DNA of 64,000 nucleotides, taken from Microvelia longipes (lineage: Eukaryota; Arthropoda; Insecta; Hemiptera; Veliidae). The translations under genes and the position numbers were made by a program. The notes under the pieces were generated by a model. It had not been told where the DNA came from. It saw nothing but the letters and a program-made list of their open reading frames with translations, and did not search any database. Below, in pieces: positions 55,732 to 64,000 of the stretch. The first letter of the stretch is position 1. The number at the start of each line of letters is the position of its first letter. The stretch spans positions 12,868,644 to 12,932,643 of the forward strand of contig JACMZG010001908.1 in assembly GCA_018340805.1 (NCBI GenBank), given 5' to 3'.

Positions 55732-56980
55732 TTTAAACATAGAGTTTAATTTCATGTATTACAACAAATTTTAATACTTGAAATTAAAATTATACAAAAT
55801 CTGGTTTGAATTTTTGTTGATTTGGTCTTTCTTTAGCTCTTATGATGACTTTTATTTTAGTTAATAAGATAAATAAATCCAGTGTTTAGCCACATTTATT
55901 TTTTTAGTCTATGAACAAACATTTTTTATCATTACTTGATTATTTATTTAGGCGTATTTATAAATAAAAATGCTGTGCTTATTGTTGTAATAAAAATTTA
56001 ACAAAACTTTATAAATTATTTGTTCATCTTTGATAAAAAATTATTAATTATGAATAAGTGTAAAATAACTTAGGTAGTAAATATTTGTTTTAAGTTTTTC
56101 CATTGTATCTCTATTTCTTAACCTTTATATAAAGGTTTCTTAATTATTAAAATATTTTATTGTTAAAAATGACAAAAAATGGGTATCAGTTATTTTTAAT
56201 GAAAATAATTTAATTGAAGTATATTTTCTGTTTGGCTATTTCCGTTTCGGAGATGTGCTTGTCACTCACTAACTGGTATACTCGCTGGTTATTGTTAGTT
56301 TAACTACCATTTACACATAATGGGACTGGATGCTGGTCCTATATGCAGGCAGTACTCCTGTGCAGTCATATCATCCCTATTCAAATCTAATTTTAGTTTC
56401 ACAAATTCTAGATTTCCATGGGTGCATAATTATACTTTTTTACCATCACTCTAGCTTCTATGTTATAGCAATTGAAGATAACAGTTGGCCAATTGTCTTA
56501 CATGTTTAAGATAAACAGAAGTAGAGAAGTAAAAATAAAAAACAAGTTTATTTTTATGTGTCCCTAATTTGTAATATAAATATTTTTTTAGTTCATTAGT
56601 AACTACCTTATGAATGAGGCTGGTTGCACTGTGGTGGGAAAAGCAGTTTTTGTTATTTCAGTGCTAATGGTGTAAGATAAACTCTGTCATTTTTATTTAT
56701 GTGCATACCTGTGCAGTCTAGCAAGAAGTTGATTTTATAGAAACATAAAGCAGTGTTTATTATGTTTAGAGGATTATATGTTTTAAGCCACTTGTTTTAG
56801 TTGGACTATATTGGATTGGACTAATCTAATATAATCCTCTCTTCCTTATTATCTTTTTTTCTTCTTTAAAGCCTTTTCTAATCTAAGCTTATCTTTAAAT
56901 TCATTTGAGTATCCAGTGGTTGGTTAGACTAAGGTGGGTCTGTATTTGGTAAAAGGGAGAAGGATAGAAGACTAACCGTG
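55732..56980. other. Non-coding interval
   Basis: AT-rich; no gene, RNA or repeat recognised. Confidence 0.35.
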
Positions 56981-56984
56981 CTAC

Positions 56985-57190
56985 AAGTGGTAGATGAGAA
57001 GGTTGCATCATTTTTGACAACACAGATCAATTGCAACAGATAGGTTTGTTGGTAAATAGTAGATTGTTGGTAGATAGTAGACAAGTCCCGCTAAAAGGTG
57101 GGGCTTGTAGCTTGGTTGATGAGAAGGTTTTATCACTGTTGCCACCACTGATCCACCCCAACAGAAAGTTGGTTAAAATTAGTGAAGTCC
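56985..57190 (+). repeat. Diverged ~124-bp tandem duplication
   Basis: GATGAGAAGGTTGCATCATT then TTTGACAACACAGATC and CAACAGATAGGTTTGTTGG (about 56994-57052) recurs as GATGAGAAGGTTTTATCACT then GTTGCCACCACTGATCC and CAACAGAAAGTTGG (about 57118-57174). The frame through the second copy is not recognisable as a protein. Confidence 0.55.
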
Positions 57191-57225
57191 TTGAGTTCCT
57201 TCCAATTTATAAAAAAAAGAGTTAG

Positions 57226-58148
57226 GGAGGAGCTCAGCAAATTAAATCCAAGTTGTTGTTGCAATCCAAGATGTTGCACATCTAAAATCCAGCGTTGAAT
57301 TAAAAAACAGAGATGAAATCCACCACATGGCGTAATTCCAATCACTGGTGAACTAGATTTGAATTAAAATACAAGCCTAAGAAAGGCTAAATAAGCCTCA
57401 ATAAAAACTAATTACGATTGTTGTATTTGCAGTTTCACTCTACTGAAGATCAAAGTTATTTAACCAACTCAACTTAAACCATGGTAAAGAAATAAGTGTT
57501 GTCAATTTAATGTTACTTTATAGTAACATATTATTTTAAATATATGCTGATGGAAATGATATTTGAGTAAGTTTTATTTTTATTTTATTATCAATAAAAT
57601 AATTTTTTTATTTGCAACATATTGTTGGTAAAGAAAGCATGTTTTCCTGATAGTCTATGTGGGGATAGGAAATTTTTAAAATTTAATTCACTTATGTTTT
57701 AACATCCTGGCTTCAGAGGCAGACTTTCCTGCAAGGGAAAATATTCTGTTGGTCCTCTATTTTAGAATTAGTCTGAGAAGGAAAAGCATGATATTCCTCT
57801 TTGATTAAGTCATGGCTTAATCATAGAGTAATATATACTATTCAAATCAAATTCCTTAGGATTCAATGCAGTTCCTAAAATAAGCAATAGTATTCTTGGC
57901 TCTAATTTAACTTTTCAGACTCGCCGAAGTAAGTCTGAACAATATTGCCATATTTGGGTAAAAGTTATCTAAATGATAATGGTAAATTTGAACTCACAAA
58001 TTTCGGTAGAGACCAACTACTTTTGGTCGAGATCATTTTAGAAAATCTATTTCCCATATTTTTAAGTTGTTATTGTTAGTGCATTTGACACAAGCATCTT
58101 GACTAAAGGGGATGACGATTTAGGAAACTTTTCTGACCCCATGGATGT
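57226..58148. other. Non-coding interval
   Basis: Nothing recognised. A degenerate GCGAAGC-type word (ACTCGCCGAAGTAAGTC) is at about 57920. Confidence 0.35.
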
Positions 58149-58560
58149 TGTATGAGATAGAGAAATAGGAGCAAACTTACCTTCCAATGGTTATTGCAAA
58201 AAAGCGCGAAACGAAGGTTACGTAACAATAATAAGTCGAGTTTGCTCCTCAACTTTCTTCTGTGCTTGTTACTTGTGATTATATAAGTTACCTTTGGTGC
58301 TTGCTAAGTCAATTAAATGAAACAGTTAATAAAAGAAAAGATATTCCTTTTCGCTATTTGTTTTTATAACCTTCTCAATTTGTAAAACAACAGGAAACTT
58401 TAAATTTAGGACCTGCGCAGTTAATGAAATGATTGTAAGCATGTGTAGTTCGTACCAAGGATGTGCAGTTTATATTTGACAAGTGTTTATTTCTTTGTTC
58501 TTGATGGGGTCACTTTGTTATACTGCAAATCAACTTTGTAGATTATCCCCTTTATTCAAG
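58149..58560 (+). repeat. Dispersed repeat R1, copy B
   Basis: Same orientation and block order as 4646-5070. It starts TGTATGAGATAGAGAAATAG and ends GATGGGGTCACTTTG ... GCAAATCAACTTTG ... ATTATCCC. The open frame at 58483-58713 begins in its right end and is not a gene. Confidence 0.8.
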
Positions 58561-59330
58561 ATCCTTGATTTGAAATGTTTCACACAATATATTCAATTTA
58601 GAATATATAATGCCATATTTGTTCATATGTGTTTATTTTTCATAAAATTACCTATAAAGTCATTTTTATATTTTTACTTATATTTATTTCGAATAAAACT
58701 ATCTCATTTTTAACATGTACTTTAAAAATATAGCTTGTAGGATTTTCCTACTAAGTTTTTATCTGATTTTACCTTTTGGTCATAGTGACTGCCAAAATTA
58801 ATTATAATCGATTAGTTTCTTAATTATTTTTTATTTATGTTATTTATTTATTAATTTAATTGCTTTTGTTGCTTTATTCATAAGCTATAAACAAAAAAAT
58901 GTATGAAATGATTATTTATTATCTTAGTTTTGGTCTGTTAACAGCCCACCAAAAATCAGTGATGGTAGTCATTCTATTGGTTCATTTTGATCTCTCTGAT
59001 TTTAAGGATTTGCATAAACCAAATTAAATACTTCCCCTACTGATTTTTTAACCTGGATGTGAGCTGATTAAACCCAAAACTGTTGATTTAACTATTATAC
59101 TATTAAATAATAAATAAAATTAATTGATCAGTATTTAGTTTTAGGGGTATTGTAATGTCAAGTGCACTTATAGTTAGGATATTGATGTAAGTACTTCTAT
59201 AATAGAATATTAAATGTATTATGTATTTTAAATAAATATTACTTATTGCAGTGTTTTATTTATTTTTTAATATTTATTCAATTATCTTTGATTACCTTGC
59301 AAATAAATTTCTTTAGTTAATAGCTTAAAA
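58561..59330. other. Non-coding interval
   Basis: AT-rich; nothing recognised. Confidence 0.35.
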
Positions 59331-59530
59331 TGGTTATTTTATTTATTTAACAAATATACGGTCAAAGACATTTTTTACAAAAGTAAAATTAAATACAAAT
59401 AAAAATAAAAGGTATAAAAACAGTAAAATAAATTAACTAAAAAAATAAAAATTGGTTTTACAAAAAGTTACCAAAATAAATAAAATAAAAATATTTGGGC
59501 ACAGATTCAAGGAAATAAAAGTTTAATTGC
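59331..59530 (-). repeat. Possible retroposon 3' tail (antisense)
   Basis: TTTTATTTATTTAACAAATATACGG followed by A-rich sequence resembles the antisense 3' end of the LINE at 10857 (TTTATTTATTTACACAAACGG). There is no coding remnant, so it is a weak call. Confidence 0.35.
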
Positions 59531-59794
59531 AAGTATATAATCGTTGTGCTTAGGTTTCTATTCTATTTGTAAAGATCAGCAGGAATAAAAATTTTAATTG
59601 AATTTTCTCTTTGAAGGGGGTGTATAAAGTACACATTAAACTTAAAACATTCTAATATCCTTAATAATTATGTAGCTAATATCCATTTGGGACAGATTAT
59701 TGTTTTTACATTCCTCGTCCACTACCATTAGCATATGGTGAAAGTACTGTGTTTTCTCTAAAAATGTAAATTTTTATTGAATTGATCGAGGATT

Positions 59795-59850
59795 AATTTA
59801 ATGACATTTTCGATAATTGAAATTATCAAAAATGTCAATTGATCGAGGAA
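59795..59850. repeat. Short inverted repeat with flanking direct repeats
   Basis: AATGACATTTTCGATAATT (59800) pairs with AATTATCAAAAATGTCAATT (59820-59839), and ATTGATCGAGGA occurs on each side (59781 and 59838). This pattern could be a tiny MITE flanked by its target duplication. Confidence 0.5.
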
Positions 59851-60369
59851 ATAATACCCCCCACCAAAAATACAAATATTAAAAAGTCAAGTCTAATCAG
59901 CAAGTAAGTAATAAAAGGCCTTGAAGATTTTATTTATGACTTGGCCAGTTTGTGCTGCTTTATTCATAGCACAAATAAAATTGCATTTATTGCGCTATTT
60001 AAGAACCGTTGTGGCACTGTGAAATTATATGTTACATGTATATCAAACAGAACAACCATAATATTAAAGACTTATTCACTGTGTACTGGCCAAATCAACC
60101 TTACAAATTGTAAATGACAAAAAATTTAATTTAAAAAAAAATAATCCTTGATAAAAGCTCCCAAACCCTAGGGTCAAATATCCTTATAGAATCCCAAACC
60201 CTATTCCTTATAAAATATCATTATCTCCAATAATGGCTCAGCAAAATTTACAAAAATTCAAACAACCTAATGTCTACGACAGAGTATACTAGACCCGCAC
60301 AACATTTCACATCTAAACCTATCTACAATATAGATCTGGATTTAGATTTCATTTAATCCATCCACCCAA

Positions 60370-60660
60370 GTTGGCAACACTGAATGCCGTGAAAGTTTCC
60401 AGGGAAAATTCTGCGCACTCGCCGCCATCTTGTAAAGTTACCTGTGATTTAGCATTTTATTTTTTACGCTTTACCATAAAATTAAGTGAAGGTGCATATT
60501 TTGGATAATCACAAACTTCATCCAGCATATGAGGTTCGAGAAAACAAACTCTGCTGAAGATGGAATGATCTGGACCATAATCAGCAGCTGAACTACGGGA
60601 CTCGCGAGCGCGTCTTCGTTCAGCTAAGTGCACTAGCTTAATTAATTATTGGCCAAATTC
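60370..60660 (-). promoter_or_regulatory. Possible promoter or first exon of an unidentified gene
   Basis: GC content rises locally. On the minus strand AAGATGGCGGCG (60431-60420) is a YY1-type start-site motif and also an ATG in good context, opening a 28-codon frame (MAASAQNFPWKLSRHSVLPT...). Just upstream a second minus-strand frame is open for about 60 codons (60640 to 60457; includes LAERRRARESRSSAADYG and a basic end VKRKK). No family is recognised for either and no splice structure is fixed. Both may be chance frames in a CpG-richer promoter. Confidence 0.25.
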
Positions 60661-60879
60661 ACTTAAATTTCATAATTTATAGCTATTACTTACTTAAATA
60701 TACTTGGTACCATTAATAGTTTAAACTTCTATTTAATGTATATAAATCAAACATATATAACCTGCTCTATTACTTATGCTACTTTGCTTCCTATATTATT
60801 ATTATTCAATTTTACATTAATTTATTTAATTTATTACCGAAACAGTTTATCTGTCTTTAAACGCATGAAATTATATATA

Positions 60880-61275
60880 TATTGAAAATTTGATGGCTTT
60901 CTGGGAACCCTACTGTTTATGAAATATGTGTGACTTCATTAACTCACAAATATGACTTCACAAACATTTCGAAGTGTTTAGATTAGACTGAAATATTTAC
61001 ACGTGTACTACAATGTATGGTTTACAAAAATACCAAGTTTCATTCTATTATCAGCATTAATTCTGGTTTAATTGATTATAACATAATGTAAACAAGTCAC
61101 GTTTGTTCTCTAATACATTTGAAAATTCGTGTGTTTTAGTGGCAGTACGACACTTATATAAACCAGTAATATGACGAACTGATAAAGGACAACAACCATG
61201 TGGCCGCGAAGAGGCCACCTAGAAGGACGGGGACCGCGAAGTGGCCCCCATCGACGACGCTGCGGAGCCATAGAG
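60880..61275 (+). repeat. Element R3-type body ending in GC hairpins
   Basis: The body word AAGTTTCATTCTATTATCAG then CATTAATTC (about 61034) matches R3 at 22130. It is followed within ~150 bp by GC-rich hairpins GTGGCCGCGAAGAGGCCAC and GGGGACCGCGAAGTGGCCCCC and by GACGACGCTGCGGAGCC. The order body-then-GC-motifs is as at 21755-22500. Confidence 0.6.
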
Positions 61276-61590
61276 ATATATTACTAGAGAGGGCCCTATA
61301 AATTAAATTTTGAAACATCGAAAAAGTAACCTGAACACCTTTGCATAGATGTAAAATAAAATAATCAGTACAAAATTACTATAAATTATGTAGTAGAACT
61401 TTAAAAATACAATTCAAAACACAATCAACGTGCGGGAAGCCAAAATCAATCAATTTATTATATCCTATACTTACTCTTGAAGAAGGTTTCCATGAGGTTA
61501 CACAGAGCCCCTGAGAGCCCCAAATTGATTTTTCAGGCCTCTCAATGTATTGAGAATGGCTATGTCCCCTCTAGTATATATCTCTATGTG
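61268..61590. repeat. Inverted pair CATAGAGATATAT...CTAGAG
   Basis: CATAGAGATATATTACTAGA then GAGGG (61269-61292) is inverted as CCCCTCTAGTATATATCTCT then ATG (61566-61588). The right copy continues into TGCGGAGCGGCAAAGAGGTC, also reflecting the GC-rich block on the left. The ~320-bp span may be a small element with GC-rich outer ends. The frame at 61550-61777 reads through it and is not a gene. Confidence 0.5.
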
Positions 61591-62000
61591 CGGAGCGGCA
61601 AAGAGGTCGAAGGCCTCTTGTTTTTTTAGCGGTAGACTCAGAAACTGCTATTTCCGAAAAATATTTTTTTATTTTCACGTATCGTTAAGTTCGTCCGAGG
61701 ACACCCTGTTTACTACTGTGGAAGAAAAGAGGCCAAACGCCTCTAATTTTGAAATAAGTAGAAAACATATCCAATGACTCATGTATATGTGGTTTTGAGT
61801 TGTTGACAGCCTTCCTGAAATTAGTATTGAAAGAAATTCTATTGGCTCCATTTTGGCTAGCTTGGTAGACAGTCAACTAATCAAAACATATCTACGAAGA
61901 TATAAGGCGTTGCAAAATTGTAAGAATATGAAAAATATTTCAGTTCTCTATCTTCAATCGATATATTAATATAAATATTATCTAAACTTAAAAAACTAAT
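61591..62000. other. Non-coding interval
   Basis: Nothing recognised. Confidence 0.35.
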
Positions 62001-63055
62001 CATTTAAGTTGTGAAGCTAAATGACTGGGTGATATCATTAACCTAGTTTGCTGAGTCGGTAAATTTTCGGAAAAATTAGTAAAATTAAGATTTAAACTTT
62101 TCAGCCGGGAAAAATTGTTGTTATTGTTTTCAATTAATGCCCATAACTTCATATGCAGACCATCAAACTTCGATTTTTAAAATAATTGTTTGAGTTATGA
62201 TGTTAAATGGTATAAGGCAGGAGTGGCTTCTTAATGTTCTTCTAATTTAGCTCCAGAGTTAAATTGTTGAGCTCCGTTTTTATTAATTATCCAGTAGATA
62301 TTAAAATACTAAGACACAAACTGTCAATGTCACAGAAGGCGTTTAGGACTTTTTCTAAAAGTTCACTCAATTTGTGATTTATAAATTATTATAATGATCT
62401 ATATCGTTAGATCATAGATCAGATGATCTTGCTTTGCTTATATTTTAATTAGACACACTGCTAAAATCGGTCGACAGCGTACGAAAGGCGAGCGAAGCGA
62501 GCTTTAGGATATTATGTTATATTTTAATTTTTTCTCTAAAATTAGGTAGCGACAAATTAAGACACATAGGCGAGCGAACCAAGCCCTCAAGAATATCAAG
62601 TAAAAATTTGATTCTTTAGTTTAAAATTGGCTAGTAACAAACAAAGATATAAGGGCGAGCGAAGCGAGCTCTAATGTTTTATGGTTTTTTCATATACTCT
62701 ATAGAAGGTATTGATAAGCAAACTCATTAAGGCGTGCGAAGTGAGCCCTTTATATTATGTTATTTTCTTAAATTAGGAACTAAAAAACATAACTATAAAG
62801 GCGAGTGAAGCGGGCCCAAAAATATTATGTAATATTTTTAATGTACGCTCTAAAATTAGTTACTGACAAACAAACACATAATGGCGAGCGAAGCAAGGAA
62901 TATAATTTTTTTGTGCTCTAGAATTAGGTACTTATTATTATTTTTTCATTATTTAATTTTTAAAGGCTATGAATACATGATATTTATGTCAGTATCTGAG
63001 AAACCCTAATAATGCTTTCAAAGCAAGCACTTTGACAGAATTTTTATAAAAGTAT
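62001..63055 (+). repeat. GCGAAGC-motif tandem array with shared flanks
   Basis: The motif GGCGAGCGAAGCGAGC, more or less changed, occurs at about 62486, 62569, 62653, 62731, 62801 and 62882, spaced 70-84 bp. Units between motifs share AAATTAGGTA-CTGACAAACAAA-CACATAA words. The left flank (GATATCATTAACCTAG ... GAGTCGGTAAATTTT) resembles R3 at 22008-22040. The right flank (AGTATCTGAGAAACCC ... AAGCAAGCACTTTGAC) recurs at 53639-53684. No coding frame. Confidence 0.82.
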
Positions 63056-63245
63056 GTTCAGCATGTTAAAAGTGTATATTGCAATGTTTAGTATGTTAGG
63101 CCAACAACATTGAATTAAATAGTGAATGGATAGTTCTACGCTTGCTCACAGTGACAATAAACATTGATAAAGTGATTAATAGTAAGCATGTACGTCTGAA
63201 TCATTTATCAGATGAAACAGCCTTGGTGCAGATTGTCTAGCCTGG

Positions 63246-63297
63246 TGACGTCACAAATGCACTACGACTCCAGGGGATGACGTCATGGGTGACGTCA
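63246..63297. promoter_or_regulatory. Cluster of three CRE palindromes
   Basis: Perfect TGACGTCA sites at 63246-63253, 63278-63285 and 63290-63297, followed by a pyrimidine-rich stretch. The arrangement suggests an ATF/CREB-bound promoter or enhancer, but no gene is recognised next to it. TGACGTCA also occurs inside repeats R2 and the Gypsy LTR, so this may be another repeat-borne set. Confidence 0.5.
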
Positions 63298-64000
63298 CAG
63301 TGCCATTGGGAATCACGTTTTATAGCATTTCCCTTCCTCCTCTCTTTCTATTGTGTTACGTTCATTTATTAGATATAGCTACTGTAACTCCAAATCGAGG
63401 AGGCAATATACGCTTCATAGTTTAAAATGCGTTCTGCATACCTGTGATGACAATCAGGTTATGGTATTAGGAAATATCCATAAAAATAGTGAGGTAGGAA
63501 AAATAAAACAAATAATGCCTGTTTTAGTGCATTTGACTCATCGGCATATTCACTCTGCGAGAACAACCTTAGCTGGGTCTCATCTATTATGTTCTATTAT
63601 GTTTAAAGCTGATTGAAGTTGGGGATCTATTTTTATAACAAACAATTATTCATATAAACTGAGAGAAAGAAAATTATTATGCTCTACTTCGACCCAATAC
63701 AGCTACAGAATGTGAAAAACTTGCTCTCTTAACAAAAAGTCTTTGGTGCCTGAGATGTAAATTGATCTCTGCTGAAAGAGCCGCCTTTCAATGACACAAT
63801 TTATTTATTTATTTAATCTTTCATTCTAAAAAAAACGTACTTATGTATAAGTTGAACCCTTATGTTTTAATTAATGATCTGGTATATCTGATACTGAATG
63901 ATTGGGTATAATTTATACATGAATGCTAAAATATAATAGAATAAAAAAAATTGATAAATCTTTATTTAATTAAACTTTTTAGTAATTAAGTAACCAGCAA
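63298..64000. other. Non-coding or unrecognised right end
   Basis: A frame at 63353-63616 is open for 87 codons but begins with GTG and shows no family features; its first in-frame ATG is near 63460. It could be part of an exon. The rest is AT-rich. Confidence 0.3.

Noticed and set aside
57900..57940. Micro-exon (CAG then 10 bases then GTAAGT)
   Set aside because: More simply explained as a degenerate GCGAAGC-type motif; no neighbouring exons.
61550..61777. 75-codon frame on + and overlapping frame on minus
   Set aside because: Reads through an inverted-repeat boundary and GC-motif sequence; no family features.
63353..63616. 87-codon frame near the right end
   Set aside because: Starts with GTG, has no recognisable motif and no supporting splice or promoter structure beyond the nearby CRE cluster.

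Overview
This is nuclear DNA of an animal, most likely an insect or other arthropod. The evidence is three intron-containing host genes with canonical GT/AG splice sites, AT-rich introns full of palindromic transposons, tRNA-derived SINEs, a CR1/Jockey-type LINE and a complete Gypsy-type LTR retrotransposon. There is no bacterial operon structure. I cannot name the species from sequence alone.

Host genes: (1) a cytosolic thymidine kinase (TK1 type), three exons visible on + from 16705 to 18542; the first coding exon is not found and the segment carrying the first zinc-binding cysteine pair is out of frame. (2) SLC66A3/PQLC3, a small PQ-loop membrane protein, complete in four exons on the minus strand (40238 down to 36862, 207 codons plus stop). 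(3) TMEM30A/CDC50A, the beta subunit of P4-ATPase lipid flippases, complete in eight exons on + (40867 to 54441, 352 codons plus stop). Genes 2 and 3 are divergent. Their start codons lie about 630 bp apart, and the shared promoter region holds a perfect 16-bp palindrome centred on a CRE site (TGACGTCA). Both products are membrane proteins, but nothing in the sequence shows that they work together.

Layout: 325-2490 noisy 43-bp tandem array; 2.5-10.8 kb gene-free, with a SINE, a MITE, a dispersed repeat and a GC-rich hairpin cluster; 10.86-15.24 kb LINE (minus) with a PHD-like ORF1 and an endonuclease/reverse-transcriptase ORF2; 16.07 kb MITE; 16.7-18.6 kb thymidine kinase; 19.4-24.7 kb two copies of an ~830-bp inverted-repeat transposon, two SINEs and a 54-bp tandem array; 24.9-25.9 kb a second GC-hairpin cluster and a possible tiny TATA-driven ORF; 25.9-33.8 kb Gypsy element with two ~915-bp LTRs; 34.15 kb (AT)n; 36.8-40.3 kb SLC66A3; 40.8-54.5 kb TMEM30A with intronic MITEs, SINEs and a LINE fragment; 54.5-64 kb no recognised gene, with a foldback element, tandem GCGAAGC-motif arrays and a cluster of three CRE palindromes.

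Two themes stand out. First, an interspersed family marked by the heptamer GCGAAGC/GCTTCGC, a sequence known to form very stable DNA mini-hairpins, recurs in several settings (GC-hairpin clusters, ~80-bp tandem arrays). Second, the two Gypsy LTRs differ by about one substitution but roughly eight single-base indels, mostly in homopolymers. Many frameshifts in this window (Gypsy, LINE, the kinase exon) may therefore be assembly errors rather than biological decay.
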